Source of the DNA: Yponomeuta sedellus | Taxonomy: Eukaryota; Arthropoda; Insecta; Lepidoptera; Yponomeutidae | Length of the DNA: 64,000 nucleotides | NCBI GenBank assembly: GCA_934045075.1 | Contig: OW203747.1 | Coordinates: 7,894,357-7,958,356 of the forward strand | Direction: 5' to 3' | Shown: piece by piece, positions 20,863 through 31,369 of the stretch | Layout: each line of letters begins with the position of its first letter | Position numbering within the stretch: position 1 is the first letter of the stretch | Program-made: the position numbers and the translations under genes | Notes under the pieces: generated by a model | Databases searched by the model: none | The model's input: only the letters and a program-made list of their open reading frames with translations | Told to the model about the DNA's origin: nothing

Positions 20863-21242
20863 TTAAGGCAAGGGCCAAACTTAATATTACAGTTAAAGAG
20901 CCTTCCTTCTAATAAAATATAAGGACGGCTCTTTATACCTCCGTCTATTTTGCAATCGGGTAAAAACTCAGTAGCCAAAGTTTTGAGCTTAAAGAGCTAA
21001 TAAAGAAGAACTGCAAAGACTTTAATGCGAAAAAACTATTACTGCCCCTCATCGCCTTAAACGCAATAGTTACCCAGTCTCATTCTGCTAAAAACGTTGT
21101 ACCGTCGAGATAATTAAGTAACAAAAGCTAAGTAATTATGCAAGGAACGAAACAGTGGCCTAGACACCCCGGCCTCTAGGTTTGATCCCAGAGAGTACTC
21201 TACCTCCGACCCTATTTCCATTTGATGCAATGGCTATTTATT
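20863..21242. other. No recognised repeat; one imperfect hairpin
   Basis: AAAGAGCCTTCCTT (20898) pairs imperfectly with AAGGACGGCTCTTT (20922). Otherwise featureless. Confidence 0.4.
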
Positions 21243-21505
21243 CTTCTTCTTCTTTAGGCTATATTAGTCCACTGCTGGACAAAGCCCTCCCCTAATGAGC
21301 GCCATAGCGCAGGATTGTGCCATCATTGGGGGATAATGCCCATAATCCCCACGCTGGGCATGCGGGTTGGGGATCGCAGTTTGGTGAAATTGTACTGCAG
21401 AGGGCGCTGCTGCCCAACCCCCGGTTTGTGTCCCTTAATCGCCTTTTACGACACCCTCAGGAAGAATTTGGGTTGGTGCTATTCTCAAGGCCGACACGAC
21501 ACAGC
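21243..21505 (-). mobile_element. SINE-C copy 2
   Basis: CTTCTTCTTCTTTAGGC tail on the left through GGCCGACACGACACAG. Same order of blocks as copy 1. Confidence 0.9.
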
Positions 21506-21529
21506 ATTAGCCACTGTATCTATATGATG

Positions 21530-21889
21530 AGATGATTTATACAGAGTCCATCTTCACTAACCACTCGGATAATGCAGTGCTTTGGACATGGTTTTTAGAT
21601 GGTGTAGAATTGCCCAGCACATATACCATCCTGACAGCTTAGTCGGCCTATCCCACAGGAAAGACTAGTCAATTCGTGCGGAGACAACCAAGCCACGTGT
21701 TTCCTCACGATGTTTTTCTTCACCGTTAGCGTGTGGTATTGCCACTACAAATTCGCAAATGTACGTAACTTTGAAATTAAACAAAGCCATTGGTTCATGC
21801 CCGCACTGGGGATTGAATCTGGCTCTCTTGCTTGCGAGTCCATTGTTCTACCCACTGAGCTACCACCGCTGTTTTCAGGTGCAAAACTG
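21530..21889 (-). mobile_element. SINE-D, full length with tail type a
   Basis: Minus strand: tRNA-like head with A box TAGCTCAGTGGGTAGAA, B box in GATTCAATCCCC, GCGGGCATGAACC, then the body and the GACTAGTCTTTCCTGTGGG tail type a, as at 18648. Confidence 0.85.
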
Positions 21890-21959
21890 CAGGCTACAGG
21901 AATCCCAGGAATGAGGGGATCTGCAAAAAACCCAAGTAACTCATATAGCTCGAAGAACT

Positions 21960-22222
21960 GCTACGTTGAAGTGGCACTGGGCGGGGCACATAGCTCGAAG
22001 AATTGACAGCCGTTGGAGTGGAAAAGTTCTGTCCTGGCGATCGCGGACCGGATGACACACCAGCCAGACGGTCTGACTACCTAGTCATGGCCCACCATGA
22101 CTAGGTAGTCAGACCATCTGGCGGGTCTGGCGGGGGCAGTCGCTGGATGCGGCTGGCACAAAACTGGGAAGCTCGGAAAACCGAATTACCTGTGTAATTT
22201 CCTTTTTTATGTACAATAAAGT

Positions 22223-22254
<32 letters not shown>

Positions 22255-22255
22255 A
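21960..22255 (+). mobile_element. LINE-gamma 3' end with internal snap-back and (CT)n tail
   Basis: From 21966 the frame reads LKWHWAGHIARRID and SRWSGKVLSWR, the usual C-terminal block of RTE-like proteins. At 22070-22115 a 21-bp arm, 4-nt loop (CCCA) and exact reverse complement interrupt the frame. The 3' UTR ends ATGTACAATAAAGTGTTC and runs straight into (CT)n at 22226-22252. Confidence 0.75.
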
Positions 22256-22420
22256 AACCGTGAGGAGGGCCTATATCCTGCTGTGGGCGTCAAATGACCG
22301 ATGATGATATAAGCCCCAATGTCGGGCATAGGCCTTGAGATAGAGATTGTATGGGGTTAACCAGCATGTGTCCCATCGCGGATAGCCATTTTCAAGAGCT
22401 GAGGTTTGTGAGTAAGGGTT

Positions 22421-22628
22421 ACCGTTGGAGTAAGCATGTTCTTGAGTGGAGACCGTGACTCGGCAATCGTAGTGTAGGACGCCCTCCGACCGGGTGGAAT
22501 GACGAACTGCGAAAAACTGCAGGCAGATGCTGGATGCGGCAAGCTGAAGACAGGGCGCTATGGCGCTCATTAGAGGAGGGCTATGTCCAGCAGTGGACTA
22601 TATAATATAGTCTGAAGAAGAAGAAGAG
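22421..22628 (+). mobile_element. LINE-alpha 3' end
   Basis: Coding remnant (R-W-S-K-x-V-L-E-W-R, D-D-L-x-K-T-x-G-R-C-W-M-R-Q-A-E-D-R) up to the stop after QQWT, then ATAGTCTGAAGAAGAAG. The last 60 bp equal the SINE-C tail. Confidence 0.8.
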
Positions 22629-22639
22629 GTTTGTGGACA

Positions 22640-22790
22640 CCTCAGGCACTCAGTATTCTCACGACGTTTATCTTCAGGGCTAGCGAGTGGTGTTGCCACT
22701 CGAAATTCAATAAGGTACGGAAATTAAAAAAAAAGTGATCCGTGAGTGCCAAAGTTCGAGCTCACGTCACTGTGCTTGTAGGCGTGAAGC
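22640..22790 (-). mobile_element. SINE-D fragment
   Basis: GACACCTCAGGCACTCAG and TCTCACGACGTTTATCTTC, GCGAGTGGTGTTGCCACT are the reversed SINE-D middle and tail type b. Head decayed. Confidence 0.6.
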
Positions 22791-22825
22791 AAGTGGACTA
22801 CCTACCGCAATATCACCGTTTGTGG

Positions 22826-23010
22826 CGACCTCTGTGGCGCAGCCGTAGCGCATCTTCCTACCATACAAGAGGACCCCAGCTGGTTACAAAAAAAACTCAG
22901 ACTCTTGGATATTTACATGTTTCTGATGTCGCTATGTCTGGTTCCCACGACACAAGGGTATCCTAGTATGGGGACAGAAGCAATGTATGTGCCTGTGTGT
23001 AATTAAATGT
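22826..23010 (+). mobile_element. SINE-E, full length
   Basis: tRNA-like head with A box GTGGCGCAGCCGTAGCGC, decayed B box (CAGCTGGTTACAAAA), then ATTTACATGTTTCTGATG, GGTTCCCACGACACAAGGG and a tail ending AATTAAATGTTATTTTATG. Confidence 0.8.
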
Positions 23011-23210
23011 TATTTTATGTTAACCTCAAGCCTTTCGTGACACAAAGTAAGGATTTAGGACGAGGGCGTGTGAAAGAAGACGAAAGAAGCGACGCGTTTA
23101 TAGATTCACGCCCTCGTACTTCGTCCCGACCCATTAGTCGTCGTGGGCACGCGTGGTAATTAAGCACATACTCTCTCTCAGACAGAAGGCCTATGCCCTG
23201 CAGTGGGAGG
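23011..23210. other. SINE-D tail scrap, otherwise featureless
   Basis: GTGGGCACGCGTGGTAATTAAG ... CAGACAGAAGGCC at 23140-23205 is a SINE-D tail type b remnant. Confidence 0.5.
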
Positions 23211-23477
23211 TTTTTGTTGAGTGGTGTCGGCCTAGAGAATAGCACCAACCCAAATTCTTCCCGCGGGTGTCGTAAGTTCGACTAAGGGACACAAACTGTG
23301 GGGTGGGCAGCAGCGCCCCCTGCAGTACAATTCCACCAAACTGCGATCCCCTACCCGCATGCCCAGCGTGGGGATTATGGGCACTACCCCCCAATGATGG
23401 CACAACCTTGCGCTATGGCACTCAATAGGGGAGGGCTATGTCCAGCAGTGGTCTAATATAGCCTGAAGAAGAAGAAA
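23211..23477 (+). mobile_element. SINE-C copy 3
   Basis: GTGGTGTCGGCCTAGAG through GGGGATTATGGGCA to GGGAGGGCTATGTCCAGC and AGCCTGAAGAAGAAG. Plus strand. Confidence 0.9.
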
Positions 23478-23786
23478 GGAGGTTTTGATCGTACATAAAA
23501 AAGCAATTATTGCAGTTGAGGGTCCCAAACGAGGTCCGGACAGGAAGTTCGCTCGTCTCTCTTGCAGCGAACGTCGGCGCGTGGGTTAATTCCATTAAAA
23601 GATTAACAAGCCACCGCACCGTTGTTGAATAACGAGGCGAGCCTTGAGGACCACGTTGAGGGGTTTTCCCGTTTCCGGTATTCCGCTGTCAAACACAAGA
23701 CGTGGTGCAACTTAAGGCGCAGGCACCGGGCGAAGATGGATTTTCGTACAGCTCTTTTCGAATACTTTTAATAGAATGGGTTCAAA
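23478..23786. other. No recognised feature
   Basis: Slightly GC-rich around 23560-23720 without an identifiable frame. Confidence 0.4.
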
Positions 23787-23958
23787 TGTATAATAGTCCA
23801 CTGCTGAGCATAGCCTAATGAGCGCCATAGCGCTCTGTCTTCAGCTTGCCGCATCTGCCTGCAGTTTTTCGCAGATCGTCATCCTATCTGCTCGGAGGGC
23901 GCCCTACACGTTTGCCGAGTCGCGGTCTCCACACAAAAACACGTTTACTCCAACGGTG
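23787..23958 (-). mobile_element. LINE-alpha 3' end, tail truncated
   Basis: Reversed GCGCTATGGCGCTCATTAG, GCGGCAAGCTGAAGACAG and GGAGTAAACGTGTTTTTG. Frame broken by small indels. Confidence 0.75.
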
Positions 23959-23975
23959 GTCGGCAAATGTATAAG

Positions 23976-24034
23976 CCTCTAAATAGGTCTTTAAAATTGT
24001 CCTTAGCACGGGTTAGTGCATTGAAAAGAATATG
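23976..24034 (+). mobile_element. Minimal SINE-A insertion (59 bp) with 11-bp target duplication
   Basis: Only CCTCTAAATAGG to the A-rich tail is present. AAATGTATAAG flanks it at 23965-23975 and 24035-24045. This copy fixes the true 3' end of the family. Confidence 0.88.
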
Positions 24035-24184
24035 AAATGTATAAGGGTTAAGTATAATCAATATTTTTTAAATAACGTATGGATAATTAAAGTGCTTACG
24101 ATATAGGCACTAGGTCTTAGCGAAGCAGAGGAAGTTGGGGACCTATTTTGGTTGACAACCTGATATCTTGCAAAATGAATACAT

Positions 24185-24609
24185 GCACCGGCACCAACGG
24201 CTTAACATGCCTCGCGAAGCACGGAAGCGCTCGGAAAAATGCCACTAGCGGCAGTCACAGGATGATCACCCACCCAGCACCTGACCGCGTCTGTTGTTGC
24301 TTAACCCTAGTGATTGATTCTAATCACTCGGTTCCACTAGGTCGCGATCGCTAGTAGAATTTTTCCGTGCGCTTCCGTGCTTCGCAAGGCACGTTAAGCC
24401 GTTGGTGCCGGCTGTCATGTAATAGCAGTCGTTAAGCCATGTCAGAGGCCTCATGGCGGCTTGATAACTTCTGACAGTAAGGCCCGCCACTGTCTTACAA
24501 TCCTCCACCAACCCGGACTTGGCCCCCGTGGTGGAGTATGGCCTAACCTTCCTGCCATGCAGGAAGAGACCTTTGCCCCAGCAGGGGGACATACAAGGGT
24601 TGCTATCGA
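24185..24609. mobile_element. Two SINE-B halves in inverted order
   Basis: 24185-24351 is a 5' half on the minus strand; 24352-24609 is a 3' half on the plus strand, starting TAGTAGAATTTTTCCG. Both contain the CTTCGC(A)AGGCACG stretch, so the pair folds back. Like a snap-back insertion or two recombined copies. Confidence 0.85.
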
Positions 24610-24779
24610 CCTATCGACTAAGTAGGTTAAGTGCATTAAAGACAATTTCACCTACATACATATTCAGCTATGTTACGGATGAATTTGCAACAAAAATTTA
24701 AAGGTTGACCTGCTCTCAACATGATTTTTTTTTTATGTGATGCTTTATGTGTGTGTGTCTTTAAGCAAAAATAAATGAT

Positions 24780-24813
<34 letters not shown>

Positions 24814-25237
24814 CTCGACTGTACTTACATAGCCGATTAATAGGGCTACGCAATGAACATCGAAGTGTCCGAACAAAACACAATAATAATTATTGTCAGC
24901 GACGCTTTATAACTTAATTCCTTTTTAAAGTGTTAAACTTTATTGTATTAATAATCATTCGACAGTACATATTCAATTAAATTTTACTAACCTACTTCAA
25001 CTGAACTTTACTCAGCGATCTAGAACATGATGGCACGAAACCTTTTTGCGATGACGTCATTATAAAAAAAGAAAGAGAGGCGCCATCTTGGCTTGTTTTT
25101 TTTTTTTTGGTGGGAAGGACATCGTAATTTTGTGAAGTAAATTACTTACGTAATTTTGTGAAGTAGTAATAAATTTGTTATTTTCTGCGTATCATTCGAT
25201 GTATAATTATGGTATAATTAAAGCGCTCATATAATTG
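24610..25237. other. Featureless apart from a LINE tail and (TCTA)n
   Basis: AAATAAATGATT at 24768 runs into a short (TCTA)n array at 24779-24812, as a LINE tail would. No other recognised feature. Confidence 0.5.
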
Positions 25238-25251
25238 AAGCGCTCGTGGCC

Positions 25252-26199
25252 TTTTTTTTTTTTTTTTTTTTTTTATTTTTTTTTTTATTTTTTTTTTTTT
25301 TTTTTTTTTCACCCAGGAGAAACCCCAATTACGGGTACCACCGGCTCGGGGGAGCACAGTGGTTATGTCGGACTCCCCGCCCTGAAAAGGGCGGTATACC
25401 GACTAAAACTCCTGGGGTGTTCCTCCGCACCGCAAAGGACGGGGCCACGGGGACGCTTACGCACACTTCCGCGACCCCGTCTGCGGGCGCCCTTTCGGGC
25501 ACTCCTTCGGCGGCGCCCCTGCCCCATCGCATCGGACCGAACGACGGGGCGAGGGAACGCCGCATCTCTTCGTTGGAGCGCATAGTGGCCAAGTGCGAAC
25601 CCCTTGGCCACCACACGCCCCAACGCGCCGCCCCCTCCATCCCATTGTTGTGTGGTCCAATGGGGTTAGAGGAGGGCGGCGCACCTCCCCGTTGGGGCGC
25701 ATGGGGGCCAATGTCCTGTTGGCCCCCACACGCCCCAAACGCGAGGCCCGTCACGTCGCCCACCAGCACTTCTCTGAAAGCAGAGAAGGCGGTGAGCGAC
25801 CGCGCGGGCCCCCTCCGTGCCAGAAGGCACCCTCGGAACACGCAAGGGCGCCTTCCGGCCCGCCGTGATGGACGCGGAGGGTCCCCCGACCCTCCGCGTC
25901 CCGGCGGCCACTCTGGTCCGACTGGTACGAGGCACGCGCGCTTCCGCGCAGCGGCGCCCCCCCCAGTCGGTCCTTCATTCGGTTGGTCGCCTGGGTCCCG
26001 CTCCACAAAGTGAAACAGGGCCCACGCGACCCCTCCCGCCAGATTATTCGCCGTTAGCCAGTAAGATCCGACAAGAAGAAGTCACTGACTAACGCTCAGG
26101 GTGCACCGACCCCACCACTTGCCCCTCCATCTGGTTCATGGAATCAGATGGAACGGAAAGCGGAGGGGTACACGTGAAGGTTATCTGGCATCGCACCCC
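25252..26199 (-). mobile_element. GC-rich poly(A) retroposon with 14-bp target duplication
   Basis: On the minus strand it begins GGGGTGCGATGCCAGATAAC and ends GTTTCTCCTGGGTG followed by about 55 A (with T interruptions). AAGCGCTCGTGGCC is duplicated at 25238-25251 and 26200-26213. Much of 25330-26040 is very GC-rich against an AT-rich background. It contains two tandem units of roughly 115 bp (25508-25625 and 25630-25748), each with a GGGGGCCAA/TTGGCCCCC-type stem. Long open frames on both strands reflect GC content and show no known domain. Probably a non-autonomous LINE or the UTR part of one; family not identified. Confidence 0.8.
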
Positions 26200-26553
26200 A
26201 AGCGCTCGTGGCCTAGGCGAACCGAGTGATTGGAATCAATCACCGCAACAACAGGCGCGGTCAGGTACGGGATGGGTGAGCGTCCCGTGACTACCGCTAG
26301 TGGCATTTTTCCGAGCGCTTCCGTGCTTCGCAAGGCACGTTAAGCCGTTGGTGCCGGCTGTCATATAATGGCAGTCGTTAAGCCATGTCAGAGGCCTTAT
26401 GAGCGTCTTGATAACTTCTGACAGTAAGGCCCGCCAGTGTCTTACAATCCTCCACCAACCCGGACTTGGCCGCCGTGTTGGAGTATGGCCTAACCTTCCT
26501 GCGATGCAGGAAGAGACCCGTGCCCCAGCAGTGGGGACATACAAGGGTTGATA
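26200..26553 (+). mobile_element. SINE-B (5S rRNA-derived), full length
   Basis: AAGCGCTCGTGGCCTAGGC to GGGGACATACAAGGGTTGAT. Its first 14 bp were the target of the GC-rich retroposon, which left a copy of them at 25238. Confidence 0.95.
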
Positions 26554-27004
26554 ATGACGGTAATTATGGTAAGTAATTGACATTGATAAGTTTAATATAA
26601 ATGTGTGTATCTCTTTGAGTGTGTTATTTTAACTAGGGACTTTTGCTGGTCAAACACGAGAAAATAAGGCTATCACTGTTGCACAGTTTGTCATAAAATG
26701 TTTACGGAACTTAATGGAAATCTTCTGACTGGAATCGAGTCTTCACTTTACTCAGTTTCACTCACTTAAGGAAATCAAAGAAAAGGCAGAAAACGGCGCA
26801 AGTTGATACCTTCCTATCGGAAAGGATTACCTTGAAACATAATAATCATCTGATTTTCTCCGACAGAATTTTGTCCCGCAGGTAGGAAGATCCAGTTGAT
26901 TGGTTGTGGATGAGGCAAGCGGTTTTTGCATTGAAGCTGTTTTTACCCAACTGCGGCGAAGCCCAAAAGAAGGGTAATGTGTTTAGCTCGTATATTTATG
27001 TTTG
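26554..27004. other. No recognised feature
   Basis: AT-rich, short frames only. Confidence 0.4.
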
Positions 27005-27270
27005 CATCATGTGGGTACAGCGATATCATTCCGATGTAAAACCTTACTGCAAAGCAAGGTAGGTACTCGGACTTGCTAGCGATGAAAATTACGTCAGCCA
27101 GATATCGCTGCCTGTACGTACAAAGAGTGTTGTAAGAGGTTCGAAATTCCACTGATGCCGTTAGTCGCCCATTGGCTCAGTTGGAAGAGCGCTGGCACGG
27201 TTAGCTAGAGGTCGCGGGTTCGAGTCCCGGCATGGGTGGTATCTTTAGCCTCTAAATAGTTTTTTAAATA
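27005..27270 (+). mobile_element. SINE-A, near full length
   Basis: 5' leader CATGTGGGTACAGCGATATC, centre ATATCGCTGCCTGTACGTAC, then A box TTGGCTCAGTTGGAAGAGC and B box GGTTCGAGTCC, ending TTTAGCCTCTAAATAG without the distal tail. Confidence 0.88.
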
Positions 27271-27716
27271 GAGCACTTATAAAAATATGACTCCAAAACC
27301 CTCTTAAATACGCTACGGGATCTGTGACTACGTTTTTTAGCAACCACAGATCAAACAACACATCAAGTAACGAATTGCGCGCTATTGGTGTATTACATCC
27401 AAACTTTTATTTATAGGCTCTAGAATAAATTGCCTTATCCAACCGAGCACACCGAGCCGATTCCTTAACGCCTATCGCCTCCCGAGAAAAAGAAAAATAT
27501 TGCCTCGCCTTCGAGATGCTGACATCTGGCAACTTTCCGATCGTCGTTTGTCACTGTCCCGCTAAGAAGTGAGGTGTTATTAGCAAGAACAAATGGATGG
27601 CGATCGCTTATCATCCCGCCTTTTGGGAGTCTATTGGGCCCTTAGTTTTTTATTTGTTTCTCATCGGGACTGAGATTCTCTGTACTCTAGAGATACGATA
27701 AGATGCGACCTGTATC
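27271..27716. other. No recognised feature
   Basis: No repeat or coding signal recognised. Confidence 0.4.
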
Positions 27717-27964
27717 TTCTTTTTCAGGCTATATGAGTCCACTGCTGGACATAGCCCTCCCCTAATGAGCGCAAGGATGTGCCATCATGAGGGGGGTAGT
27801 GCCCATAATCCCCACGCTGGGCATGCGGGTTGGGGATCACAGTTTGGTGGATTGTACTGCAGGGGGCGTTGCTGCCCACCCCCCGGTTTGTGTTCCTTAG
27901 TCGCCTTTTACGACACCCGCGGGAAGAATTTGGGTTGGTGCTATTCTCTAGGCCGACACCACAC
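27717..27964 (-). mobile_element. SINE-C copy 4
   Basis: Tail CTTCTTTTTCAGGC on the left; 5' end GGCCGACACCACAC at 27951-27964 abuts the (TCTA)n array directly. Confidence 0.9.
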
Positions 27965-28564
<600 letters not shown>

Positions 28565-28845
28565 GACTATGAGCCCACATCAACCCACTGCTGGGCATAG
28601 GCCTCCTTTTTACTGCGCCATTCCTCACGGTCCTCTGCTAATGATCCATTTCTGACCCGCAACCCTCACGATGTCGTCCGACCATAGTGTCGGTTGTCTG
28701 CCTACCAACCCCTTTCCGTCTCTTAGCCACCACTCTGATACTGCCCCGGGTCCACCGGCTGTCTTCCCTTCTAGCCAAGTGTCCCGCCCATCTCCACTTT
28801 AACTTTGTGATCCGCTTACCAACGCCTTCGACCGATGATGCGATA
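28565..28845 (-). mobile_element. LINE 3' end, RTE-like
   Basis: Minus strand reads KLKWRWAGHLARRED and SRWTRG near 28790-28740, the block preceding the C-terminal end in RTE-like proteins, and ends ATGCCCAGCAGTGGG, the typical 3' coding end. A different subfamily from LINE-alpha. Confidence 0.7.
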
Positions 28846-28850
28846 AGATA

Positions 28851-28962
28851 AGAATATTGTTTATTGTACACCAGAGCACATATATTAAATTATGTAAAGA
28901 TACAGAGTATACGGAGTACACAGAGGCCTTATTGCTGAAAGCAATTTCTTCTAAACAACCTT
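28851..28962 (-). mobile_element. LINE-beta 3' end
   Basis: GATAAGATAAGAATATTG, TACACCAGAGCACATAT and GGCCTTATTGCTGAAAGC. Tail on the left. Confidence 0.8.
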
Positions 28963-29059
28963 GATATGAAACGAGACGAGACGTGGGAAACGATGTAAAG
29001 CGATACTTAGATTTGGCTTACGGTAACAATAACTTTTATTCCACGGATTTTGGTTGCGG

Positions 29060-29185
29060 CAATTTTATTTTTAGCCCACAGGGATATAAATTATCCCCTG
29101 TCTCAATTCATACCTTTGTCTATCTGTAGGCCAAGTTTCATGTAATTCTATTCAGCTGTTATTGCGCACTTGAGTAAAAACATGC
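29060..29185 (-). mobile_element. Dispersed repeat related to the one at 3340
   Basis: TTTGTCTATCTGTAGG and TTTCATGTAATTCTATTCAG match 3420-3475. End motif missing. Confidence 0.5.
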
Positions 29186-29222
29186 AAACATCTTCACAAA
29201 ATCACATTCATAATTATATTAT

Positions 29223-29352
29223 TTTTAATGCACTAACCCGTGCTAAGGACATATAAAAAAAACCTATTTAGAAGCTAAAAATTCCACCCATGCCGGAACT
29301 CGAACCCGCAACCTCTGGCTAACCGTGCCAGCGCTCTCCCAACTAAGCTATA
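29223..29352 (-). mobile_element. SINE-A, 5' truncated
   Basis: A-rich tail and GCACTAACCCGTGCTAAGG on the left, then the reversed core down to the A box at 29340. Confidence 0.85.
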
Positions 29353-29363
29353 ATATTAATAGT

Positions 29364-29411
29364 TTGAAAAACTTTATGGAATACAATCCCATATTCCATG
29401 AAGTTTTTCAA
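29364..29411. repeat. Hairpin, about 20-bp arms
   Basis: TTGAAAAACTTTATGGAATA and TATTCCATGAAGTTTTTCAA pair with one mismatch around an 8-nt loop. Confidence 0.8.
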
Positions 29412-29749
29412 GCTGTACAAACAATAATCAAGAAGCCACGATTGTTTTAAGAACCGATCGCTAGTCATCAAATTTCCATGCTACGTATTAAAGTTCAGAA
29501 ATATCGAATAACAAAGTAGGTGACCCAGCGAAGAAAACCACAAAATGGAAGTAAAAGTAAGGGAACGCCATTACAATCCCTAGTGTCAGAAGAACACTAA
29601 AATATTTAAGCAACCACCCACAAAGGCAGGTACCTAACTACGGAATCTTTTCTAAGCCAATTTGAACGCTTTTCGTCTGTTCCTCGTCCCGGTCGGTACT
29701 AATAAGTATACCCTTTTTCATAACATTAAAAAGTTAAAATTACTTTGCT
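29412..29749. other. No recognised feature
   Basis: No repeat or coding signal recognised. Confidence 0.4.
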
Positions 29750-29965
29750 AAATTCCGCCAAAAATCCCACAAGCACCATGCGGTTAGTTAATGCACCGCC
29801 CTCCCTCCCACTTTTTCAAGCAGAAGCAAGACACGAACACACCACCACCAACACCAATAATTGTGAGAGAAAACACGCGACGAGGCATCCTCAGGCTCCC
29901 AAATGACTTGCATTTGGGAGCCTGAGGATGCCTCGTGTTAGAGGCGAAACGCGTCGCGTGTTTTC
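29750..29965. repeat. Penelope-type repeat with perfect 26-bp hairpin and hammerhead-like core
   Basis: Arms 29880-29905 and 29911-29936 are exact reverse complements around ACTTG. Outside them the pairing resumes (ACACGCGACG with CGTCGCGTGT) except that the right arm carries 18 extra nt including GAGGCGAAACGCGT. On the plus strand CCTGAGGATGCCTC then GAGGCGAAAC resembles the CUGANGA / stem II / GAAA layout of hammerhead motifs in Penelope terminal repeats. Flanks match 12540-12780. Confidence 0.6.
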
Positions 29966-30078
29966 TCACACAAGTATTATGTCCATTATGGACGTCCTAC
30001 AATGCCTTTAACACAAGAACATCCTTGCTTTACCAGTTTGTGGTCTCCACTCGACAAATTTATAATATGGGTGTAAAG

Positions 30079-30444
30079 TCGATATCAACCCTTGTATGTC
30101 CCCACTGCTGGGGCACGGGTCTCTTCTTGCATCGCAGGTAGGTTAGTCCGTACTCCACCACTGTGGCCAAGTCCGGGTTGGTGGAGGATTGTAAGACAGT
30201 GGCGGGCCTTACTGTCTAAAGTTATCAAGCCGCCCATACGGCCTCTGACATGCTTAACGACTGTCATCAATATATGACACAATTACATTACTTAACGTGC
30301 CTTGCAAAGCACGGAAGCGCTCGGAAAAATGCCACTAGCGGTAGTCACGGGACGGTCATCCATCCTGCACCTGACCGCGCCTGTTGTTGCTTAACTCGAG
30401 TGATTGATTCCAATCACTCGGTTCGACTAGGCTACGAGCGCTTC
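30079..30444 (-). mobile_element. SINE-B (5S rRNA-derived), full length
   Basis: CGATATCAACCCTTGTATGT on the left to GGCTACGAGCGCTTC on the right; small deletion near 30245-30295. Confidence 0.93.
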
Positions 30445-30799
30445 TCTTCCATATAACCTTACAGGTGGTCAAATACCAGTACCAGTCTGGAACAAGCCGT
30501 TCTTTTCCTGGGCATCGGCGATTTCTCCAGGGACCGGCAACCTCGCGAATTGTGCCCAAATCGCTTGAATTCTTTATAGAGAAATAAAAATAACTTTCTT
30601 TACTCTCCTTCTTACTTCTCCTGCGGGCTTACGTAATGAGTACCGAGGCCAGTGCGTTGACCTTTACATGCGTTTTATTTTTAATAATAAATAAATAACT
30701 TACGCACAACACAATCACTTGACCTGGCCCTACATAGTTATTCAATAGAATGATTATTAATGACTGACCACCAATTATGTAAAATAATTACCTATGACT
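30445..30799. other. No recognised feature
   Basis: No repeat or coding signal recognised. Confidence 0.4.
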
Positions 30800-30955
30800 A
30801 CCGACGACGAGGCAGACCAAGGCGGAGATGGTGTGACGACCTGACCAAATATTTACCTGGGTGGGAAGCATTGGCCTTCAGCAAAGAGGAGTGAAAATCT
30901 GAAGGGGAGGCCTTTACCCAGCAGTGGGACACAGCCATGGCTAATTTAAAAAAAA
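30800..30955 (+). mobile_element. LINE 3' end, RTE-like
   Basis: From 30802 the frame reads RRRGRPRRRWCDDLTKYLPG, one stop, then GEAFTQQWDTAMANL: the common RTE-like C-terminus in a third subfamily, with an A-rich end. Confidence 0.75.
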
Positions 30956-31161
30956 ATACCTATGATACACAAATAAATTAATTTGGTTTTGATACCTATT
31001 GTACGAGACAATACAGCAAGAAAGTGCATGATACATACTAAAAAGGTTAATTTTCTTTTTATTTTAAATAGTTGTGTTCTGTTATTTGTCACAATGCATC
31101 TTCACCTAGAACTGTTAAGATGTGTAAGTAAATTTTATATTATTATTATTAATACAGTCCA
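30956..31161. other. AT-rich spacer
   Basis: Short AT-rich stretch; no feature. Confidence 0.4.
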
Positions 31162-31369
31162 TTAACTTCCTAAGCCCTGGCGTCCTAGAAAGAGGACGTC
31201 ATGAATAACTTTCTTAATATACACCCAATGGAAGTCCGGAAAATTTAGTGTTCAAGGTCCAATATTTTCCTCATAATTTTTTGGCCAACAAGAAGAAACA
31301 GATCTTCAAAATCTACGCAGTTTTAGAAGACTTGAAGTAACTGTTACCTCTCAGGGCTTAGGAGGTTAA
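31162..31369. mobile_element. piggyBac-type MITE, 200 bp, TTAA duplication
   Basis: TTAA at 31162-31165 and 31366-31369 bound inverted ends CTTCCTAAGCCCTGG and CAGGGCTTAGGAGG. A subterminal stem (GCGTCCT ... AGGACGT) follows the left end, as is common in this group. No coding capacity. Confidence 0.85.

Noticed and set aside
25246..26013. 225- and 255-codon frames in the GC-rich segment
   Set aside because: Overlapping frames on opposite strands in GC-rich DNA, containing internal DNA repeats and no known domain; the unit is better explained as a retroposon.
29911..29957. Firm hammerhead ribozyme call
   Set aside because: An extra base before stem II and no identified cleavage-site strand; reported only as hammerhead-like.
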